Assembly: GCA_947176065.1 (NCBI GenBank)
Contig: CAMWPB010000037.1
Coordinates: 1 to 47,564 of the forward strand
DNA from: an uncultured Lachnospiraceae bacterium
GTDB lineage: Bacteria > Bacillota > Clostridia > Lachnospirales > Lachnospiraceae
Reading direction: 5' to 3'
DNA length: 47,564 bases
The position numbers and the translations under genes are program-made. Shown here piece by piece: positions 8,956 through 17,628 of the stretch (position 1 is the stretch's first letter; each line of letters opens with the position of its first letter). The notes below the pieces were generated by a model. That model saw nothing but the letters and a program-made list of their open reading frames with translations. It was not told where the DNA came from and did not search any database.

Positions 8956-10617
8956 CTATAACATCCGATATCTCGCCAGACACGCCAATATCTCCTGCCG
9001 CCTCACATAAGCGGCGGGCCCGGCGCCGTAATTTTTCGGCGTCAGGGCAAGGAGGCCCTCCTTCTCCAACTTTGCGAAGACTTCCTCCGTGAGTTGGGGA
9101 AGGGTTTTCTTTCCGTTGGCCAGCCGTTCTAAAGCATACTGCGCAATATACGCCAGAGCGGCGGTCTGGCTCTCTCCTACGATCTGTTCCAGATAGCGCA
9201 GGTCTATCTCATTTTTATCAAGGCTGATCGTATCCCAGCCGTGCACCTTTGCCTTTTCGATCCGTTTCGTGCGGACGGTCTTTTTCAGCCAGTCGGTCTT
9301 TTTCACGGTTTCCTCTGTCAGTTCGACAGCCAGCTCCTTTGCCCGGGCGGTTACATCCTTTGTCTCATAGCAGTCCATCTGCAGAACCGTGTCGGCCACC
9401 GACAGATAGTCTCCGGAGCTGCCCGCTACCAGAATGGTGGAAATGCCAAGATCCTGATAAAGGCTCCGAATCTTGCGGATAAAGGGCGTGATCGGTTCCT
9501 TCTCGTCAGAGACAAGCTGGGCCATGCGTCCGTCGCGCACCATAAAGTTGGTGGCGGAGGTGTCCTCGTCAATCAGAAGCACCGTGCTGCCGCTGGCTAA
9601 AGCCTCCACCGTATTGGCGGCCTGCGAAGTGCTGCCGCTGGCGTTTTCCGTCTGAAAACGGGTGGTGTCCGATTTCATGGGAAGATTGTTGATAAACATG
9701 GAAATATCTGTCTCGTGGATACAGCGGTGCTCCTCGGCGCGCAGCTTAAACGCACTCTCGTCGGTGATAACAAGCTCCCTGCCGTCCCCCGAAATATGGT
9801 TGTAAACGCCGCGCTCCAAAGCCTTTAATAAGGTAGATTTGCCGTGGAAACCGCCTCCCGCAATAACCGTGATGCCGTGTCGGATACCCATGCCGCGCAC
9901 CTGCCCGCGGTGGGGAAGATCCAGAGTGACCGCGAGGGAGTCCGGGCTTTGAAAGACCACCGCATTTTTCATGGGTCTTTGGGAAACGCCGCTCTCTCTC
10001 GGCAGAACAGAGCCGTCCGCCACGAACGCGGCAAGGTCATGTTCCGGCAGGGCCTCGCGGATAAACTGCTGGTCGTCCGCCAATGCCGTTACTTTGTCCA
10101 GATCCTGCTTCATGCGGGGATTCATCTTAAAAACCTGTTGCGCAAGGTCGGGAAGCAGATGAAATAAAATCTGCGCCAGTTCTCCCGCAGCGATGGTGCG
10201 CCCGAAAGCAGGGAATCCCACTTCAATACGGGCCTCGATCACGTCTTTACCGATATGCATGGCGGTTGTTTCCAGAATTTCCTGCCCGGTTCTGCAGGCT
10301 GTCACCAGTCCGCTCTTGCCGGAGCCTTTGGCAGCCCTGCCCTCGCCGTTTCGCAGGAAGCGGTGAAGACTGCGCAGCAGATAATCCTCCACCGCGATCC
10401 GGCGGTGCCTGCTCTCAAAATAGGAAGCGGGAATGTTTCCCTGATTCCGGTACACAATCCGCACCCGGGAGGGCGATGCGAAGGGGTCCCCCTGCACATG
10501 GTCGATCCAGAGCCGGTATGCCCCGAAATCGTATTCTCCCTCTAAAACTTTGTAGGCTTTGTAGCCTTTATGGTCGATTTCTCTGAGTTTTGATTGTAAT
10601 TCTGCCTGTGATTTCAT
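8956..10617 (-). CDS. Predicted ATPase of the ABC class (COG3044), function unknown
   Basis: The 553-residue protein matches the poorly characterised family of ABC-class ATPases (COG3044 / PF09818). Walker A is GGGFHGKST; Walker B is TVLLIDEDTSATNFM. A conserved RGMGIRHGITVIAGG segment precedes the P-loop. There is no membrane segment, so it is soluble rather than a transporter. The start at 10617 has AAAGGAG upstream; an in-frame start 22 codons earlier lacks one. It stands alone on this strand, convergent with uvrA, with a palindrome between the two stops. Nothing next to it reveals a substrate. Family assignment is firm; I do not propose a role beyond ATP hydrolysis. Confidence 0.88.
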   Translation of the reverse strand: MKSQAELQSKLREIDHKGYKAYKVLEGEYDFGAYRLWIDHVQGDPFASPSRVRIVYRNQGNIPASYFESRHRRIAVEDYLLRSLHRFLRNGEGRAAKGSGKSGLVTACRTGQEILETTAMHIGKDVIEARIEVGFPAFGRTIAAGELAQILFHLLPDLAQQVFKMNPRMKQDLDKVTALADDQQFIREALPEHDLAAFVADGSVLPRESGVSQRPMKNAVVFQSPDSLAVTLDLPHRGQVRGMGIRHGITVIAGGGFHGKSTLLKALERGVYNHISGDGRELVITDESAFKLRAEEHRCIHETDISMFINNLPMKSDTTRFQTENASGSTSQAANTVEALASGSTVLLIDEDTSATNFMVRDGRMAQLVSDEKEPITPFIRKIRSLYQDLGISTILVAGSSGDYLSVADTVLQMDCYETKDVTARAKELAVELTEETVKKTDWLKKTVRTKRIEKAKVHGWDTISLDKNEIDLRYLEQIVGESQTAALAYIAQYALERLANGKKTLPQLTEEVFAKLEKEGLLALTPKNYGAGPAAYVRRQEILACLARYRML

Positions 10618-10840
10618 AGCTAAACATACTCCTTTTATTATGGTGTTTCCGCCCTGCTTCAAGGAGCCTGGCTGTGCGGTCATGCCGCGGGAAAGCCGGT
10701 GAAGCGGCTGTCCCCGGTCATTTTGTAGTATAACACAGATGCCAAAATCTGGAAGGACTTTTTTTCAAAAGAATTGCATGGATGGCTAAACATTTCAGTC
10801 ATGTGATCCGATAATAAAAACAGAGCATGGATGCTGGAAT

Positions 10841-10867
10841 CAGAACGGAAGGAACCGTTCTGTTTTT
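10841..10867 (+). terminator. Intrinsic terminator-like hairpin without an obvious upstream gene
   Basis: CAGAACGG pairs with CCGTTCTG (8 bp, 6-base loop) and is followed by TTTTT. AAAAACAG at 10816-10823 could pair with the T-tract for the opposite strand. The nearest plus-strand gene upstream ends at 8786, so it may end an unseen short RNA, insulate the mbl promoter, or be an attenuator. Confidence 0.55.
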
Positions 10868-10906
10868 GGCGTTTTTTAAATTTTTTTAAAAAAATCACAA
10901 AAACCT

Positions 10907-10935
10907 TTGAAAAACCGATTCGATGAGGGTATAAT
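10907..10935 (+). promoter_or_regulatory. Sigma-A-type promoter for mbl
   Basis: TTGAAA, a 17-bp spacer and TATAAT give a near-consensus vegetative promoter. Transcription would begin about 58 bases before the mbl ATG and could carry mbl, flgF and flgG, which are tightly spaced. Confidence 0.75.
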
Positions 10936-11000
10936 ATAGTAGCCGCAATAGAAGAACAAGCGGCGTGGTGGTATATTCTCGGGAAGGGGACCAAAGGTAA

Positions 11001-11993
11001 ATGCAGTTCACAGATATCGGTATAGATCTTGGCACAGCCAGTATTTTAGTATATATCAGAGGCAAGGGCGTCGTATTGAAGGAACCCTCAGTTGTCGCTT
11101 TTGACAGAGACACGAATAAAATCAAGGCAATCGGCGAGGACGCGCGCCTCATGCTCGGCAGGACGCCGGGCAATATTGTGGCGGTAAGACCCTTGAGACA
11201 GGGCGTTATTTCCGACTATCAGGTTACAGAGAAAATGATGAAGTACTTTATCCAGAAAGCGCTGGGTAAAAAGACTTTCAGAAAGCCGCGCATTGCAGTC
11301 TGCGTGCCCAGCGGCGTTACTGAGGTGGAAAAGAAAGCCGTGGAGGACGCGACCTATCAGGCGGGCGCAAGGGAGGTTTCCATCATTGAGGAGCCTATCG
11401 CAGCGGCGATCGGTGCGGGCATCGATATTTCCAAGCCCTGCGGAAACATGATTGTAGATATCGGCGGCGGCACTTCCGATATCGCGGTGATTTCCCTGGG
11501 CGGCACGGTGGTCAGCGCTTCCATTAAGATAGCGGGCGACGACTTTGACGAGGCTATCGTGCGTTATATGCGTAAAAAGCACAATCTGCTGATCGGTGAA
11601 CGGACGGCAGAGGATTTGAAGATAAAAATCGGCTCCGCTTTCAAGCGTCCTGAGGTGGATTACATGGATGTGCGAGGCCGTAATCTGGTGACCGGCCTTC
11701 CCAGAACCGTCAAGGTTTCTTCGGAGGAGACGGAGGAAGCGCTGCATGAGACGACGGTGCAGATCGTTGAGACGATACACAGCGTGTTGGAGAAAACGCC
11801 CCCGGAGCTGGCGGCGGATATCGCGGATCGCGGCATTGTCCTGACTGGCGGCGGCAGTCTGCTGCGCGGGCTGGAAGATCTGATCGCAGCCAAGACCGGC
11901 ATTAACACCATGACCGCAGAAGATCCGATGACGGCTGTGGCGATCGGCACAGGAAAATATGTGGAATTTTTAGCAGGATACAGGGAGGACTAA
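11001..11993 (+). CDS. mbl: MreB/Mbl-family rod shape-determining actin homologue
   Basis: This bacterial actin polymerises under the membrane and guides lateral wall synthesis. The 330-residue protein begins with the phosphate-1 loop DLGTASILVYIRGKGVVL and has the phosphate-2 motif DIGGGTSDIAVISLGG, EEPIAAAIGAG, and LTGGGSLLRGLEDLI near the end. The paralogue name Mbl is chosen from context: in Bacillus subtilis mbl also precedes the basal-body rod genes flhO/flhP, and here flgF starts 2 bp after the stop. mreC/mreD do not follow, which argues against the main mreB locus. A vegetative promoter lies upstream. A paralogue mix-up remains possible. Confidence 0.9.
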   Translation: MQFTDIGIDLGTASILVYIRGKGVVLKEPSVVAFDRDTNKIKAIGEDARLMLGRTPGNIVAVRPLRQGVISDYQVTEKMMKYFIQKALGKKTFRKPRIAVCVPSGVTEVEKKAVEDATYQAGAREVSIIEEPIAAAIGAGIDISKPCGNMIVDIGGGTSDIAVISLGGTVVSASIKIAGDDFDEAIVRYMRKKHNLLIGERTAEDLKIKIGSAFKRPEVDYMDVRGRNLVTGLPRTVKVSSEETEEALHETTVQIVETIHSVLEKTPPELAADIADRGIVLTGGGSLLRGLEDLIAAKTGINTMTAEDPMTAVAIGTGKYVEFLAGYRED

Positions 11994-11995
11994 AG

Positions 11996-12865
11996 ATGCT
12001 TAAAGGGCTCTACACCGCCTACACAGGCATGTTAAACGAGCAGCACAGAATGGATGTGCTGACGAATAATCTGGCCAATGCGACGACCAACGGTTTTAAG
12101 AAAGAAGGCACCACAAGCGAAGCGTTTGATACGGTGCTTGCCTATAAGATTAAGGATCTGTCAGAGCCGGGAAATCTTCCGAGGCCGCTGGCGACCAACA
12201 GGGCCGTGGATGAGGCGGAGCTGAACAATCCGCTGAACGAGAACTATCTGGAGCGGCGCGTCAGAAAGACCGGCCTGAATCTTGGCGTAAAGATCGGCGA
12301 AAATTATGTGGATTATTCTCAGGGCCCTATTAAGGAAACCGGGAATACACTGGATCTGGCTCTCTCCGACAGAGGCTTTTTCGCAGTAGAGTATACGAAC
12401 AAGGCGGGGGAGACATCCACCAAATATACCAGAGACGGTAATTTCACCATGAACCTTCAGGGGTATCTGCAGACGCAGGACGGTGACTACGTGCTGGATG
12501 AGGACGGACGGCGTATCCAGATGGATCCCGCTCTTCCCATAAGCATCAGCCGTAACGGCACGATCGTGCAGGACGGCACTACGGTGGCGACCATCGGCAT
12601 TACCGATTTTGAAGATTACAATTATCTGGAACGCTTCGGCGAGAACTTCTTCCAGCCCGTGGAGGGTGCGGTGGAGCTCGACCGGGGTGAAACAGGAGTA
12701 AATACGCAGATTCATCAGGGCTATCTGGAAATGTCAAACATCTCCGTAGTGACAGAAATGGTTAACATGATTACCCTGCAGCGGCAGTACGAAAGCAACC
12801 AGAAAGTTATCACGACCTACGATGACACATTAGAGCAGGCGGTAACCCAGAACGGTAAATTATAA
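11996..12865 (+). CDS. flgF: Flagellar basal-body rod protein, FlgF/FlhO type
   Basis: The 289-residue protein has the N-terminal rod motif GLYTAYTGMLNEQHRMD followed by LTNNLANATTNGFKK, and the C-terminal helix typical of rod and hook proteins (MVNMITLQRQYESNQKVITT). These paired end helices pack into the helical rod. The central part (NTLDLALSDRGFFAV, YTRDGNFTMNLQGYLQT) matches FlgF/FlgG core folds. It is 2 bp downstream of mbl and 38 bp upstream of a second rod gene, matching B. subtilis flhO. It is exported by the flagellar type III system and so lacks a signal peptide. FlgF versus FlgG is assigned by order and length. Confidence 0.93.
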   Translation: MLKGLYTAYTGMLNEQHRMDVLTNNLANATTNGFKKEGTTSEAFDTVLAYKIKDLSEPGNLPRPLATNRAVDEAELNNPLNENYLERRVRKTGLNLGVKIGENYVDYSQGPIKETGNTLDLALSDRGFFAVEYTNKAGETSTKYTRDGNFTMNLQGYLQTQDGDYVLDEDGRRIQMDPALPISISRNGTIVQDGTTVATIGITDFEDYNYLERFGENFFQPVEGAVELDRGETGVNTQIHQGYLEMSNISVVTEMVNMITLQRQYESNQKVITTYDDTLEQAVTQNGKL

Positions 12866-12903
12866 AATATAGGAAATAGAGAAGACGTGTAAAGGAGAAT
12901 ACT

Positions 12904-13722
12904 ATGGTTAGAAGTTTATGGTCGGGTGCGACCGGCATGAATGCACAGCAGACAAATGTAGACACGATAGCGAATAACCTCGCCAACGTAAATTCCGTTG
13001 GATATAAGGCACAGGTGGCACAGTTTAAGTCCCTTCTGTACCAGAATCTGCAGTCCATTACGACGACGGCGAACGGTGACCCGAAGCCGACCACCTCTCA
13101 GGTAGGTCTGGGTGTGCGTACCGCTTCTATCAATCAGATTTTCACACAGGGCAGTCTTCTGGACTCCGCGTCCGATACTTCTTTTGCAATTGAAGGCGAC
13201 GGTTTCTTTGCTCTTCGCGGGGAGGACGGACAGATCTTTTATACGAGAAACGGCGACTTTACGTGGGCGCTTGCGGGCGGTAACCGTATGACCCTGACAA
13301 ACGCGGACGGACTTCCGGTATTAGATTCTGAGGGCCGTGCTATTGTTACCGATGCGGGATACATAGCCAGCAATCTTTCGATTACAGAGGACGGGCAGAT
13401 CTGCTACCCTGATGCGCAGAACAATCCGCAGCCCATCGGCATACAGATCGGTACTTTCCAGTTTAACAATCCCGGCGGTTTAAAGAGAGTGGGCGACACC
13501 CTCTTCTCAGTGACCGATGCCAGCGGCCGTGCCCTTAACGAGGACACAACGGACGATGTACAGAAGAGCAGAATTGTTCAGGGCTATCTGGAAGGCTCCA
13601 ACGTGCAGGTGGCAAATGAAATGGTAAACCTGATCGTAGCGCAGCGCGCCTACGAAATGAACTCCAAATCCATCACCACCTCCGATTCCATGCTCGAAGT
13701 AGCTAACAACCTGAAACGCTAA
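12904..13722 (+). CDS. flgG: Flagellar basal-body distal rod protein, FlgG/FlhP type
   Basis: This 272-residue rod protein carries MVRSLWSGATGMNAQQ and IANNLANVNSVGYKAQ at the N-terminus and the C-terminal helix VANEMVNLIVAQRAYEMNSK, the classical FlgG ending. The core contains FAIEGDGFFAL and YTRNGDFTWA. FlgG forms the distal rod that becomes the drive shaft. AAAGGAGA precedes the ATG. It is the second rod gene of the pair after mbl. Beyond its stop lie 260 bp of repeats before the FlgJ-like gene, so the two may still share a transcript but with a structured spacer. Confidence 0.94.
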   Translation: MVRSLWSGATGMNAQQTNVDTIANNLANVNSVGYKAQVAQFKSLLYQNLQSITTTANGDPKPTTSQVGLGVRTASINQIFTQGSLLDSASDTSFAIEGDGFFALRGEDGQIFYTRNGDFTWALAGGNRMTLTNADGLPVLDSEGRAIVTDAGYIASNLSITEDGQICYPDAQNNPQPIGIQIGTFQFNNPGGLKRVGDTLFSVTDASGRALNEDTTDDVQKSRIVQGYLEGSNVQVANEMVNLIVAQRAYEMNSKSITTSDSMLEVANNLKR

Positions 13723-13820
13723 GAGCCGTGCAAAATTGGGGCTGAGTAGGACGCGTATGCTTGCATACGGCGGACTTCTCAGGCACAATTTTATAGGGCG
13801 ACAGCCCGCATGAGCAAGAA

Positions 13821-13963
13821 GCGAAGCGAATTGCGAATGGCACGGCTTGCGCAAAGCAACGCGAGGCGACAGCCCGCAATGAGCCGATCAAGCAAGCTTG
13901 ATCCAGCGAAGCGAATTGCGAATGGCACGGCTCACGCAAAGCAACACGAGGCGACAGCCCGCA
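13821..13963. repeat. Two 58-bp direct repeats with a partial third copy
   Basis: The segments 13821-13878 and 13906-13963 differ at only a few positions; both begin GCGAAGCGAATTGCGAATGG and end GGCGACAGCCCGCA. A partial copy of the end (GCGACAGCCCGCA) occurs at 13798-13810. An unrelated hairpin (GTATGC/GCATAC) with partly complementary flanks lies at about 13735-13790. The 3-base-phase open frames through the units are by-products of the repeat. The array fills the spacer between flgG and the FlgJ-like gene. Confidence 0.85.
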
Positions 13964-13984
13964 CTTTATTTAAGGAGAACATAC

Positions 13985-14347
13985 ATGAACGACTTAACCA
14001 ATTTATCTGCATACACAAATTATATGACCGACTCCAGCCGCGTGGCCACTGAGAACCTTCAGAAGAATCTGCAGAGCGCGGACAAGGCGGCGAAGGAAAA
14101 AGAGGACGATGCCCTCTTTGATGCCTGCAAGCAGTTTGAGGCATATCTGTGGGAACAGGTTTATAAGGAAATGCAGAAAACCGTAGATATCTTCAGTGAT
14201 GAGGAAGACGGCTACGCTTCCAACATGGTGGATTATTTCAAGGAATCCGTGATCCAGCAGATTTCCGAACAGACCGCGACACAGGGTTCCAACTCTCTGG
14301 CGCAGATGTTATACGAACAGGCAAAGATCAACTACGGGATGGTATAA
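13985..14347 (+). CDS. flgJ: FlgJ-type rod-binding (chaperone) protein
   Basis: The 120-residue product consists only of a rod-binding domain: DACKQFEAYLWEQVYKEMQK is the diagnostic segment, followed by a DYFKESVIQQISEQ helix and a C-terminal AQMLYEQAKINYGM. In proteobacteria this domain caps rod assembly and is fused to a muramidase; here the muramidase is absent, as is common in Firmicutes. The start at 13985 has AAGGAG 10 bases upstream; earlier in-frame starts lie within the repeat array and are discarded. It follows flgG and probably helps assemble the rod from FlgF and FlgG. Confidence 0.85.
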   Translation: MNDLTNLSAYTNYMTDSSRVATENLQKNLQSADKAAKEKEDDALFDACKQFEAYLWEQVYKEMQKTVDIFSDEEDGYASNMVDYFKESVIQQISEQTATQGSNSLAQMLYEQAKINYGMV

Positions 14348-14356
14348 AATATAACA

Positions 14357-14508
14357 GTTCAGCTCACGCCCATTCGCAAAACACACCTTCGGCGTTCTCC
14401 GCTGCTTCGCAGCTTCTTTTGCTCATAAAAGGGCGTTCCCTCAGACCATCAGTTGACCGTCAAATTCGTGCAAGCCCGATTTGCCATTCAACTTCGGTCT
14501 GGCTGAAC
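14357..14508. repeat. Palindromic dispersed element with GTTCAGC ends, long copy
   Basis: The 152-bp segment starts GTTCAGC and ends GCTGAAC. Internally CAGACC-N4-GTTGA (from 14442) pairs with TCAACT-N2-GGTCTG near the end, and GCTGC/GCAGC forms a small stem. The left part (CGCCCATTCGCAAAAC) and right end (TCTGGCTGAAC) match, in inverse orientation, a 52-bp element at 42014-42065. It occupies the whole interval before recD2. Confidence 0.7.
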
Positions 14509-14521
14509 TGACAGGTATTCT

Positions 14522-16825
14522 ATGGAAACAGTCAAAGGATTTATAGATCACATTATTTACCGTAACAAAGACAATGGATATACGGTTTTAAATCTTCTCA
14601 CGCAGGAAGACGAGCTCACCTGCGTGGGTTTTTTTAAAACCATGGATCAGGGCGAGACGATTGAGGCGCAGGGGGAATATACCCAGCATCAGGTATACGG
14701 AAAACAGTTCAAAATCGAGCATTATACCATCTTGTCGCCAAGCGATGAAATCAGCATGGAGCGGTATCTGTCATCCGGCGCGGTGAAGGGCGTTGGAGAA
14801 GCGCTGGCAAAGCGGATTATCAGGGCTTTCGGCGCGGATACCTACCGCATCATCGAGGAAGAGCCGGAACGTCTGGCGGAGGTAAAAGGAATCAGTCTCC
14901 GCAAGGCAAGAGAGATCGCCGCATCCCTCTACGAAAAGAGAGATGCGAGGGACGCTATGACCTTTCTGCAGGGCTACGGCATTTCCAATACGCTGGCGCT
15001 CCGCATTTATGAGACCTACGGCATGGGGCTTTACGGCGTAATGCGTGAAAACCCCTATCGTCTGGCGGAAGACATTCAGGGCATCGGCTTCCGCATTGCG
15101 GATGAAATCGCGGCAAAAATCGGCATTCACACCGATTCCGACTATCGCATCAGGAGCGGCCTGCTCTACGCCCTGCAGCAGGCGGGCGGCGAGGGACACT
15201 GCTATCTTCCGGCTGACAGGCTTCTGGCGGAGGCCGGTGAGCTTTTGGGAATCGAACCGTCTCTGATGGAGCCGCAGCTGCAAAATCTGGCAATGGACAA
15301 AAAGCTGGTCATCAAAACCGTGACAGCCACGGAAGATGCCGCAGATTCGGACGCTTTGGCGATCATGAGGGAAGCTCCCGGCAGCCCGTCGCCTGTGCGG
15401 GAATGCCGGGTCTACGCCAACACGTTTTACTATGCTGAGTTAAACTGTGCGCGGATGCTCCACGATCTGAATATTTCGGAGGAGCTTCTTCCCGCCGAGG
15501 AGGAGGCGCTTCTGCGGAAAATAGATCAGGTGGAGGCGGATCTTGGCATTGTGCTGGACAGCCTGCAGAAACGCTCCGTTCTGGAAAGCATCAGAAACGG
15601 CGTATTTATTCTCTCGGGCGGACCGGGCACGGGCAAGACGACCACCATCAACGCGATCATCCGCTACTTTCTTTCACAGGGAATGGACATTAGTCTGGCA
15701 GCGCCCACGGGCCGGGCGGCCAAGCGTATGACTGAGGCCACAGGATATGAATCCCGCACCATCCACAGGCTTTTGGAGCTTTCCGGGGTGGCTGCCCTGG
15801 AGGGAAAAGCGGCGCGTTTCGAGCGCAACGAGGAAAATCCTCTGGAGGCGGACGTGATCATTGTGGATGAAATGTCCATGGTGGATATCTTTCTTTTTCA
15901 ATCGCTTTTAAAAGCAGTGTCCGTGGGAACCCGCCTGATCATGGTGGGCGACGTGAATCAGCTTCCCTCCGTCGGGCCGGGACAGGTGCTCTCTGACCTG
16001 ATCAGGAGCGGCGCGTTTCAGACCGTGGTGCTGGAAAAGATTTTCCGGCAGGCAAAGGAGAGCGATATCGTTCTGAACGCCCACAGAATCCATGCCGGAG
16101 AAGATCCTGTTCTGGACAATAAGAGCAGAGACTTTTTCTTTCTTGAACGAAACGACACAAATGTCATATACAAGCATATGATTCAGCTCATCCTGGAAAA
16201 GCTGCCCCGCTATGTGGAGGCGACGCCCTATGACATTCAGGTGCTCACGCCGATGCGGAAAGGGAAGCTGGGCGTGGAAACGTTAAATGGCATCCTGCAG
16301 CGGTACCTGAATCCCCCGGACGATAAAAAACGCGAGTGCCAGATGGGGGATACCCTTTTCCGGGAGGGCGACAAGGTGATGCAGATCAAGAACAATTACC
16401 AGCTTGCATGGGAAGTGGTAAGCCGTTACAATATTCCCATTGATCAGGGAATGGGGATTTTCAACGGAGATATCGGCGTGATACGCACGATCGACGAATA
16501 TGCCCGCGAAGTGGTGGTGGAATTTGACGAGCACCGTCGGGTTACCTATCCTTATGCGGGACTGGACGAAATCGAGCTGGCCTACGCCGTGACCATACAC
16601 AAATCGCAGGGCAGCGAGTATCCCGCCGTGATCATGCCGCTTCTGACAGGCCCTCATATGCTTTTCAACCGCAACCTTCTCTATACGGGGGTCACCCGGG
16701 CGAAGACGTGCGTCACTATTCTTGGGAGCCGCACTACCCTGTCCGAAATGGTGGCCAATAACCGGGAAAACCACCGCTACACCGGCTTTTTAGATCAGAT
16801 TCGGGCAATGCAGTCTGCAATATAG
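14522..16825 (+). CDS. recD2: ATP-dependent RecD-like DNA helicase (RecD2)
   Basis: RecD2 is a 5'-3' superfamily 1B helicase found in bacteria without RecBC partners and linked to repair and fork processing. The 767-residue protein has an N-terminal OB-like region, tandem helix-hairpin-helix motifs (AVKGVGEALAKRI and EVKGISLRKAREI at about residues 85-135), Walker A SGGPGTGKTTT, the DEMSMVD box, GDVNQLPSVGPGQVL, and C-terminal motifs VTIHKSQGSEYP and LLYTGVTRAK. The length is normal. The preceding 170 bp are a palindromic element and no clear promoter was seen. comF follows after 32 bp on the same strand. Confidence 0.96.
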   Translation: METVKGFIDHIIYRNKDNGYTVLNLLTQEDELTCVGFFKTMDQGETIEAQGEYTQHQVYGKQFKIEHYTILSPSDEISMERYLSSGAVKGVGEALAKRIIRAFGADTYRIIEEEPERLAEVKGISLRKAREIAASLYEKRDARDAMTFLQGYGISNTLALRIYETYGMGLYGVMRENPYRLAEDIQGIGFRIADEIAAKIGIHTDSDYRIRSGLLYALQQAGGEGHCYLPADRLLAEAGELLGIEPSLMEPQLQNLAMDKKLVIKTVTATEDAADSDALAIMREAPGSPSPVRECRVYANTFYYAELNCARMLHDLNISEELLPAEEEALLRKIDQVEADLGIVLDSLQKRSVLESIRNGVFILSGGPGTGKTTTINAIIRYFLSQGMDISLAAPTGRAAKRMTEATGYESRTIHRLLELSGVAALEGKAARFERNEENPLEADVIIVDEMSMVDIFLFQSLLKAVSVGTRLIMVGDVNQLPSVGPGQVLSDLIRSGAFQTVVLEKIFRQAKESDIVLNAHRIHAGEDPVLDNKSRDFFFLERNDTNVIYKHMIQLILEKLPRYVEATPYDIQVLTPMRKGKLGVETLNGILQRYLNPPDDKKRECQMGDTLFREGDKVMQIKNNYQLAWEVVSRYNIPIDQGMGIFNGDIGVIRTIDEYAREVVVEFDEHRRVTYPYAGLDEIELAYAVTIHKSQGSEYPAVIMPLLTGPHMLFNRNLLYTGVTRAKTCVTILGSRTTLSEMVANNRENHRYTGFLDQIRAMQSAI

Positions 16826-16857
16826 CGCCCGCCCCACACATCAGAAAGGACACATCT

Positions 16858-17598
16858 ATGAACACACATCTTATTCATGAAAGGCTTCAGGCGGCCGCTG
16901 GCGCCGCCGTGACACTTCTTTTTCCGCGCCGCTGCCCTGTCTGCGACCAGCCGGTCAAACCGTGGAATGCACTTATATGCAGGGAATGCGCGCCCAAACT
17001 CACTTATGTCAGATCGCCGCGGTGTTTCAAATGCGGGAAACATATCGGGGACGGCGGAAAGGAATACTGTGACGACTGCGCCTCCCGCCCGCATCTGTTT
17101 GACAGCGGCCGGGCCCTCTTCTCCTATCGCAGCGTTTCCGCATCCATAGCCCGTTTCAAATACCATGGCAGACGGGAGTACGCCGCCTGTTACGCTGCCT
17201 GTATGCAGGAGCAGCTGGGGGATTTTATCCGCTCCTGCCGGGCGGATGCGCTTGTCCCTGTGCCGCTTCACAAAAGCAGGCTTAGGAAACGCGGTTACAA
17301 TCAGGCGCTGGCGCTGGCAGAGGAGCTTTCCGCGCGAACGGGAATCCCAGTGCGCGGCGATTTGATAGAAAGGGCGAAGAAAACCACGCCCATGAAAGAC
17401 TTATCTGCCGCCGAAAGGCAAAATAATTTGAAAAAGGCTTTCAAAATCCTCCGTAATGATGTAGAATTGAATATAATTATAATCATTGACGACATCTACA
17501 CGACGGGCAGTACCATAGACGCCATGAGCCGTGAGTTTAAAAAAGCGGGTGTAGAACGAATTTATTTCATAACTCTTGCCGTCGGCAGGGGAATATGA
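16858..17598 (+). CDS. comF: ComF-family phosphoribosyltransferase-like protein
   Basis: ComF proteins are linked to DNA uptake or recombination in Firmicutes. This 246-residue protein has an N-terminal zinc finger (CPVCDQPV, CRECAPKL, then CFKCGKHI and CDDCASRP) and a C-terminal type I phosphoribosyltransferase fold ending in IIIIIDDIYTTGSTIDA, the PRPP-binding loop. The segment VPVPLHKSRLRKRGYNQA is characteristic of the family. AGAAAGGA precedes the ATG. Its position 30 bp upstream of a yvyF-like gene repeats the comF-yvyF order of B. subtilis, where flagellar genes follow. Other competence genes are not in the window, so competence is not implied. Confidence 0.93.
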   Translation: MNTHLIHERLQAAAGAAVTLLFPRRCPVCDQPVKPWNALICRECAPKLTYVRSPRCFKCGKHIGDGGKEYCDDCASRPHLFDSGRALFSYRSVSASIARFKYHGRREYAACYAACMQEQLGDFIRSCRADALVPVPLHKSRLRKRGYNQALALAEELSARTGIPVRGDLIERAKKTTPMKDLSAAERQNNLKKAFKILRNDVELNIIIIIDDIYTTGSTIDAMSREFKKAGVERIYFITLAVGRGI

Positions 17599-17628
17599 AG
17601 AAAAAAATTTGTCCCAGGGAGGTAAGGA

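Noticed and set aside
13798..13963. CRISPR array
   Set aside because: Only two full repeats of 58 bp with a short, partly repeat-like gap, inside a flagellar cluster, and no cas genes.
13810..14052. 80-codon frame starting in the direct-repeat array
   Set aside because: Its coding is repeat-derived and it runs out of frame into the FlgJ-like gene, which has a clear start at 13985.
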